Assembly (NCBI GenBank): GCA_963576725.1
Contig: OY755244.1
Coordinates: 36,468,109-36,532,108, forward strand
Source of the DNA: Azorinus chamasolen
Lineage: Eukaryota; Mollusca; Bivalvia; Cardiida; Solecurtidae
Length of the DNA: 64,000 bases
Reading direction: 5' to 3'
Positions within the stretch are counted from its first letter, which is position 1. Each line of letters begins with the position of its first letter. Positions 59,366 through 64,000 of this stretch are shown here, one piece after another. Both the position numbers and the translations under genes were made by a program. The notes beneath the pieces are model-generated. The model saw only the letters and a program-made list of their open reading frames with translations. It did not search any database and was not told the DNA's origin.

Positions 59366-59397
59366 ATTCTCATAACAGATGTTTTGCCATATCCTCT

Positions 59398-59649
59398 GAT
59401 CCCTTTCCCTGTTCTGTATCCAGGCCAAATTTCAATACCTGTTGAATATTCATTAACAAAATAGCTATAAAGAAATATGGAAGGTATTTATAAAACATTG
59501 TAGACATTTTAGAAAGCAAATAAACAGATCTATCAAATTCTATTAGCAAACAGTAGACCCTGATCAGACGACCCTATAGGAGTCTTCTGATCTGGGTCTA
59601 CTCTGTTTGCAAACACGTGAAAACACGTTTATATGAGGGAAAGGGTTAT
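59398..59649. mobile_element. A MITE
   Basis: gatccctttccctgttctgt / tgagggaaagggTTAT. The core is agacgaccctataggagtct. Confidence 0.75.
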
Positions 59650-59870
59650 CCCTTTCCTTCATATAAACATGTTTTCACGCATTTGCAAACAGGGTAGACC
59701 TAGATCAGACGGCTCCTATAGGAGCCGTCTGATCAGGGTCTGCTGTCTGCTTATAATAAGATATAGATATTATTCTAAAATTGAGTTCATGGCCAAAAAG
59801 TACTGCCCTCATGTTACTATTAAAACAATTGATCTAATTAATATTCATGAGGTCCACCTAAGAGACTTGT
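59646..59870. mobile_element. A MITE, right end lost
   Basis: ttatccctttccttcatata; perfect core gacggctcctataggagccg. It fades after attaatattcatgaggtcca. Confidence 0.7.
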
Positions 59871-59957
59871 ACATTCCTATTTTGTATTACACATACCGTA
59901 ATACCTGGATTTAAACGTTCAATGCTGAATTTTTAGGGTGGACTATCCCATCTGTAT

Positions 59958-60206
59958 TTAACCCTTTCCTTCATATAAACACCTTTTCATGCATTTGCAG
60001 AGAAGACCCAGATCAGATGGCTCCTATAGGAGCCGTCTGATCAGGGTCTGCTCTGTTTGCTTAAGGAAATCTAATTAGATCTCTGATCATGCAGTATCCA
60101 CAACAGTGAAAAACTTCCATTTTCCATGTTCTGGTTGATTGATTCTGCCCATGAATATTCATGAGGCAAACAAATCTTGAATAAATATTGAACAGGGAAA
60201 GGGTTT
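59958..60206. mobile_element. A MITE nested in H
   Basis: TTAACCCTTTCCTTCATATA / ttgaacagggaaagggTTTA. The core is gatggctcctataggagccg. Confidence 0.8.
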
Positions 60207-60233
60207 ACTCGGTCCACTCAGTATATGAAAGGC

Positions 60234-60468
60234 TTAAACCCTTTCCTCCATATATACGCCTTTCTACGCCTCTGTATTAGTCACTTAATGAAACCATTGT
60301 GATAAATAGAGCATTTGCTCTTATAGGAGCAAAATTAATGCTCTATCTATCACAATGGTTTCAAACTACACAATTCAAACTGTTTCCTTTTCTCTAGTAA
60401 ATGCTCCTTTTCAGTAGATTTATTAAAAGAGGTTGGGTCTAAAAATAGCATATGGAGGAATGGGTTAA
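60234..60468. mobile_element. B MITE nested in H
   Basis: TTAAACCCTTTCCTCCATAT / tggaggaatgggTTAA. The core is gctcttataggagcaaaatt. Confidence 0.8.
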
Positions 60469-60600
60469 ACTTGCCTCAGAATTCTGAATGACAAACAGTG
60501 CAGACTAATCACAGGGCTCCTCTATAGGAACCCTCTGATCTGGATCTTCACTGTTTGCAAATGACAATGCATGAATGGCCCACATTCAAAGGATTGCCTA

Positions 60601-61006
60601 AACCAAAAAACTCCCTCCCAAAATTTCCGAAGATTGATCACCCGACTTACTGTGGCAAAATTATAGGACTGAAATTATCTATTATTATAAGTAGTAACAT
60701 ATGTGTATGACAATTTACGGCAATTTCTATTGTACATAATATGAAGTTTGCCTAAATTGATGTATAGTAGAATGCTGTAATAATGGATTAATTTTGGCAA
60801 TGTGAATAGCGGTGATTGTCGTAAATAAGAAATGACAATAATTTTGGATGTATAATCTTTTGTAAGATGGGCCCCTGAGGCTTCTTCAGTATTAATCATT
60901 TCATTATGTCAAGACTCAATTGCCTATACAGACCACTGTATCAATATTGAACTAGAGGTAAAAAAAAAATTGTCACAAAAACAGATTTCTCAACCTCCCC
61001 CCCTGT
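60601..61006. other. No recognisable feature
   Basis: A tagaggtaaaa...ttgtcacaaaaa phrase at 60953-60985 recurs at 61286-61312. Otherwise featureless. Confidence 0.4.
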
Positions 61007-61251
61007 AATTAGTGTCAGCACCGTTTTGTCATTAGTCCTCTTGCAAATCACCCCCTTTCATACATAGTAGATTTTACTGTTACACAATGATGGACCATGC
61101 CACTTTGAAAGTACAGCATTCAAAGCGTCTGGGTAATTGGATAACAAAGTTAAACCAAGTAATTAGCCTCAAGAAAATTATTGATCAAACTAAGGCAATT
61201 ATAATCCTTTAAAATTAGCATTGTTTCATAAAAATTGTCATCCTTTGCAAT
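61007..61251. repeat. Local duplication, copy 2
   Basis: ttttgtcattagtcctcttg to tgtcatcctttgcaat. It is a near-identical partner of 59139-59365, about 1.9 kb away in the same orientation. Confidence 0.8.
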
Positions 61252-61322
61252 CCCTTTTTTTGATTTTTTTTTGTAAAGAAAACCCTAGAGGTAAAAAGAA
61301 ATTGTCACAAAAATTCTCAAAC

Positions 61323-61355
61323 CGCCCCCCCCCCCCCCTCCCCCCCCCCCCCCTT
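61323..61355. repeat. Poly-C tract
   Basis: About 30 C with two T interruptions, following aaaccg. Confidence 0.85.
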
Positions 61356-61486
61356 CCCACTACCCTAGCACCCACACATACTGACTGTGACTGCGATATA
61401 TTGTCACATTTCTGTACATCAGAACTAGACCGGATAAGATGTGTGACATACAGGCATACAAACATGCAGTTCTAACAAAAAAAAAA

Positions 61487-62175
61487 TGTAAAGGGAAATA
61501 ACTCAAAATTGTGCTACCATAGTAATGGACTTGATGAATTGTACTTCCCCTCATTATGCGCTTTCCACACCACATTTTTAAAGAACAAAATGATAACAGC
61601 TTATAACTCCAAAAATATTGATACCAGAGTTATCGCCCTTGATTGTGCATGACACAAGAATCCTTTCATCATGCTCTTTTCATGTAGGAAGTTTCAACCC
61701 AATGGCATGAGCCATATAGGAGTTACCGTCCGTACAAAATGTGTGATTTTTTTTTTACAAGGGGCAATAACTCAAATACTAGTGAAGCCAGAGTTATGGA
61801 CCTTGGGAATGACACTTCCTCTTATCATGACCTTTCCATGTATGAAGTTTCAATCCAATGGCATGCGCCACATAGGAGTTATTGTCCAGACAAAAAAGTG
61901 TGAACAAATTTACAAGGGGCAATAACTCCAATATTAGTGAAGCCAGAGTTCTGGACCTTAAACAAGACACATCCTCTCATCATGACTTTTCCATGTATGA
62001 AGTTTCAATCCAATGGCATGAGCCATATAGGAGTTATCGTCTGGACAAAACAAAGCACCGCAAGCAGGTGCGAACGCTCGTCTGTAAGCATTGTCAAGAT
62101 GAACATGCATACCAAAAATGAAGGTTATAAATGAAAAATTGAAGAAGTTATGGTCAACGTTAAGATTTCGGACAA
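61487..62175. repeat. Tandem repeat W (about 155 bp units)
   Basis: gaagtttcaatccaatggca recurs at 61688, 61844 and 61999. caaggggcaataactcaaat and gtgaagccagagttatggac alternate with it. An older unit lies at about 61490-61640. The end is gatttcggacaacgacgaca. Confidence 0.8.
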
Positions 62176-62187
62176 CGACGACAACGC

Positions 62188-62374
62188 CATCCCCTCATAT
62201 TGACGCCTTTTAATGCCTCTGTAAAAATCATTTCTGAAACCTTTGCTCTATTTATCGCCATGGTTTCAAAAATACACAATTCTAAAATGTTCCTTTTCTC
62301 TAGTAAATGCTCCTTTTCGGAAGATTTATTCAAAGAGGATGGGTCTAAAAATAGCCTCTGAGGGAATGGGTTAA
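62188..62374. mobile_element. B MITE, core arm deleted
   Basis: catcccctcatattgacgcc / tgagggaatgggTTAA. One hairpin arm is missing (gaaacctttgctctatttat). Confidence 0.7.
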
Positions 62375-62387
62375 GATGAACGAGTCT

Positions 62388-62514
62388 TTAACCCTTTCCC
62401 TGTTCTATTATTTATTCTAAATTTCAATACCTGCTGAATATTCATGGCCATCTGATCTAGAGCTACTCTGTTTGCAAATGCTTGAAAAGGTGTTTATATG
62501 AGGGAAAGGGTTAA
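62388..62514. mobile_element. A MITE reduced to 127 bp
   Basis: TTAACCCTTTCCCTGTTCTA / atgagggaaagggTTAA. About 110 bp around the core are lost (attcatggccatctgatcta). Confidence 0.75.
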
Positions 62515-62690
62515 GCCTATCTCTCATGTAAATGCTCCGGGTCTGCTCTGTTTGCTCATAGGATGATATAAATGTGATTCCATTGTTTTAATTTGTCAAA
62601 GCAAAAAAAAATTCCGTTGAAAATGTTACATTATAAATATTCATGGATTCATTATTAAATTTCTAATATGGATATTGAACAGGGAAAGGG
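62511..62690. mobile_element. A/A2 MITE with deleted core
   Basis: TTAAGCCTATCTCTCATGTA, then ctccgggtctgctctgtttg, ending ttgaacagggaaaggg. Confidence 0.65.
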
Positions 62691-62878
62691 TCGTCTGTAA
62701 CAATTGTCGTCTGCTGCAATTCTGGAAAATAAAAGTCTCTCATTTCTTTGCAAAAAATATGGTCAGAGTGTCAAACAGTTTGGATCCTTATGAGACGCCG
62801 CATTATGCGTCGTCTCATCTGGATCCAAACTGTTTGCATAGGTAATCACAGTTTCGCCGCTAGCGTGCAAAGAGTTAA
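62690..62878. mobile_element. G MITE, inverted
   Basis: Right terminus ctagcgtgcaaagagTTAA. The hairpin is aacagtttggatccttatga / gtctcatctggatccaaact, with tip gccgcattatgcgtc. Confidence 0.8.
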
Positions 62879-62966
62879 ATTAGACTGATATAGAAGCATA
62901 TAGTGAAGATACTGATCAATCAGCTCCTTCAGGAGCCATTTGATCTTGGTCTGCATGATTTGCCTA

Positions 62967-63196
62967 TTAACTCATTACCTCATAGGCTATTTTTAGATCC
63001 AATCACTTTGAATAAATCTACCGAAAAGGAGCATTAACTAGAGAAAAGGAAAAATTAAGAATTTTGTAGTATGAAACCATTGTGATAAATAGAGCATTTG
63101 CTCCTATAGGAGCAAATGCTCTATTTATCACATTGGTTTCAACAGGTGACTTTTGCAGAGGCGTCAATAGGCATCAATATAAAGGGAATGGGTTAA
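62967..63196. mobile_element. B MITE, full length
   Basis: TTAACTCATTACCTCATAGG / aaagggaatgggTTAA. A perfect core is centred on gctcctataggagc. Confidence 0.85.
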
Positions 63197-63396
63197 GTCA
63201 GTCTATCGTAATACTTTGAGTATATTAGGTAGTTCTTTATTTTTAGCTAAAGCGTATCTTGGTGTTTTTTTTATAGAATTTGGCGGACACATATATGTAA
63301 AACAACTATCACAGATTTCCATTTACACAAACAGTATCTAAAGCTCCGTAATATTGAAGAAATTCCTCTGAATTTCAGTAAATTACTGTTGTACTT

Positions 63397-63634
63397 TAAG
63401 CCATTCCCTAATAGGCTATTTTTAGATCTAACCTCTTTGAATAAATCTACCTAAACGGAGAATTCACAAGAGAAAAGGAAAAGTTAAGAATTGTATAGTT
63501 GAAACCATTGTGATAAATAGAGCATCTTTGAGACGATTCTATAGAGTGGCCACAGTATAGGGTTTGGTGGAGAAATAAAGGAGCAATTCTTGAAAATGTT
63601 TCAATTTACGCATCTTATCTGGACCTCAGTTAAA
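63397..63634. repeat. B-left / D-right chimera
   Basis: B left half to gataaatagagcat, then D right half from ctttgagacgattctataga to catcttatctggacctca. The join falls at both hairpin centres. Confidence 0.65.
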
Positions 63635-63780
63635 TAGCATGTTATGTCTAGTTTGAAATCAAAGCAGACTACACTTTCAGAAGACAACAATTTGTAGCAT
63701 TATATAAGGTTAAAAAAAATTCAAAACAGATTTGTTTTTGAAGTGAAACAAAGATAACATTTTAATGAGATTAAGGCTTA

Positions 63781-63998
63781 TTAAGTTAGCCTCCTGCACT
63801 CTGAACAAATGTCGTCTGCAAATAATGTTGTCTGCTGCATTCTAAAAATATATTTTTTCTTCTATTTCTTCTCTAAACAGTGTCTGCGTGTCAAACAGTT
63901 TGGATCCTGATGAGATGCTTAGTTACTCTGTCTCTCATCTGGATCAAAACTGTTTGTAAAAGTAATAACAAAACCACCAGTGGAGTGCTGAAAGTTAA
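63781..63998. mobile_element. G MITE, inverted (218 bp)
   Basis: TTAAGTTAGCCTCCTGCACT / ggagtgctgaaagTTAA. The hairpin is aacagtttggatcctgatga / ctctcatctggatcaaaact. Confidence 0.75.
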
Positions 63999-64000
63999 AT

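Larger units (their letters stand above)
59900..60600. mobile_element. H MITE invaded by A and B
   Basis: gttcaatgctgaatttttag (left), ggtccactcagtatatgaaa (between) and tgaatgacaaacagtgcaga ... ttgcaaatgacaatgcatga (right) form one H. It is split at two TTAA sites, 59958 and 60234. Confidence 0.7.

Noticed and set aside
61238..61475. Frames over the poly-C tract (75-84 aa)
   Set aside because: Proline/glycine runs come from the homopolymer.

Overview
ORGANISM. The window is AT-rich animal nuclear DNA. It holds no bacterial operons, ribosome-binding sites or dense genes. A bivalve or other mollusc is the best guess (inference). The reasons are a complete DIRS-type retrotransposon, a tRNA-headed SINE with an (ACTC)n tail, short repeats rich in TGACCTTTGACC/GGTCAAGGTCA, and very many TTAA-flanked miniature elements. 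No host protein-coding gene could be recognised, so the window reads as an intergenic or intronic repeat landscape.

REPEAT FAMILIES (names are mine). TTAA-bounded, piggyBac-like MITEs of about 200-260 bp are: A (ends CCCTTTCCCTCAT / CCCTTTCCCTGTT), A2 (CCCTTTACTCCATGAATATT or CCCTTTCCCTGTTGAATATT), B (CCCATTCCCTCATAGGC / CCCTTTCCTCCATA), G (CTCTTTGCATGCTAG), H (CTTTGAATGC / GCATTCAAAG), P (CCCTTCGCTTGCT) and T (CCCTTAGCCTGCC). TA-bounded Tc1/mariner-like MITEs are: E (TACAGTAAAACC), its variant E2, F (TACAGTTGAACTTCGATA) and M (about 0.9 kb). D is a hAT-like MITE (CAGAGCTCCAGATAAGGTGC, one copy with an 8-bp target duplication). C is a 75-bp perfect foldback. L is a 460-470 bp element with a 22-bp terminal inverted repeat. 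S is a CpG-rich, roughly 0.5-kb element. N, R, J, I, V and W are dispersed or tandem families. Most MITEs carry a central near-perfect palindrome.

LAYOUT. 1-20 kb: dense A/A2/B/D/G/H copies, a SINE nested in B (1.8-2.1 kb), a 252-bp near-perfect palindrome (6.2-6.4 kb), a degenerate tandem tract (6.5-7.2 kb) and tandem family J inserted in an A element (13.4-14.6 kb). 20-23.2 kb: two L copies flanking 2.1 kb of unrecognised DNA. 27.1-29.6 kb: a tandem array whose units carry perfect nuclear-receptor-type response elements. 31.4-32.5 kb: one B element invaded by three other elements. 41.1-42.5 kb: a local duplication, one half of which has expanded into eleven identical 49-bp repeats. 43.8-44.9 kb: A interrupted by M. 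47.86-52.83 kb: the only clear protein-coding unit, a DIRS element with inverted terminal repeats, an internal complementary region, a Gag-like ORF, an RT/RNase H/methyltransferase-like ORF and a tyrosine recombinase ORF. 53-64 kb: more MITEs, a tRNA-like unit, a tandem array of hairpins (56.2-56.9 kb), a local duplication (59.1/61.0 kb) and a 155-bp tandem repeat (61.5-62.2 kb).

HOW THE PARTS WORK TOGETHER. The DIRS ORFs are open and the internal complementary region still matches both ends, so the copy looks young. Its reverse transcriptase would copy the RNA, the internal complementary region would template circle closure, and the tyrosine recombinase would integrate the circle without target duplication (established for the DIRS family). 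The MITEs encode nothing and would depend on transposases located elsewhere. Nesting gives a relative order: A2, H and B are often hosts, while B, P, E, M, S, C and the SINE are later arrivals.
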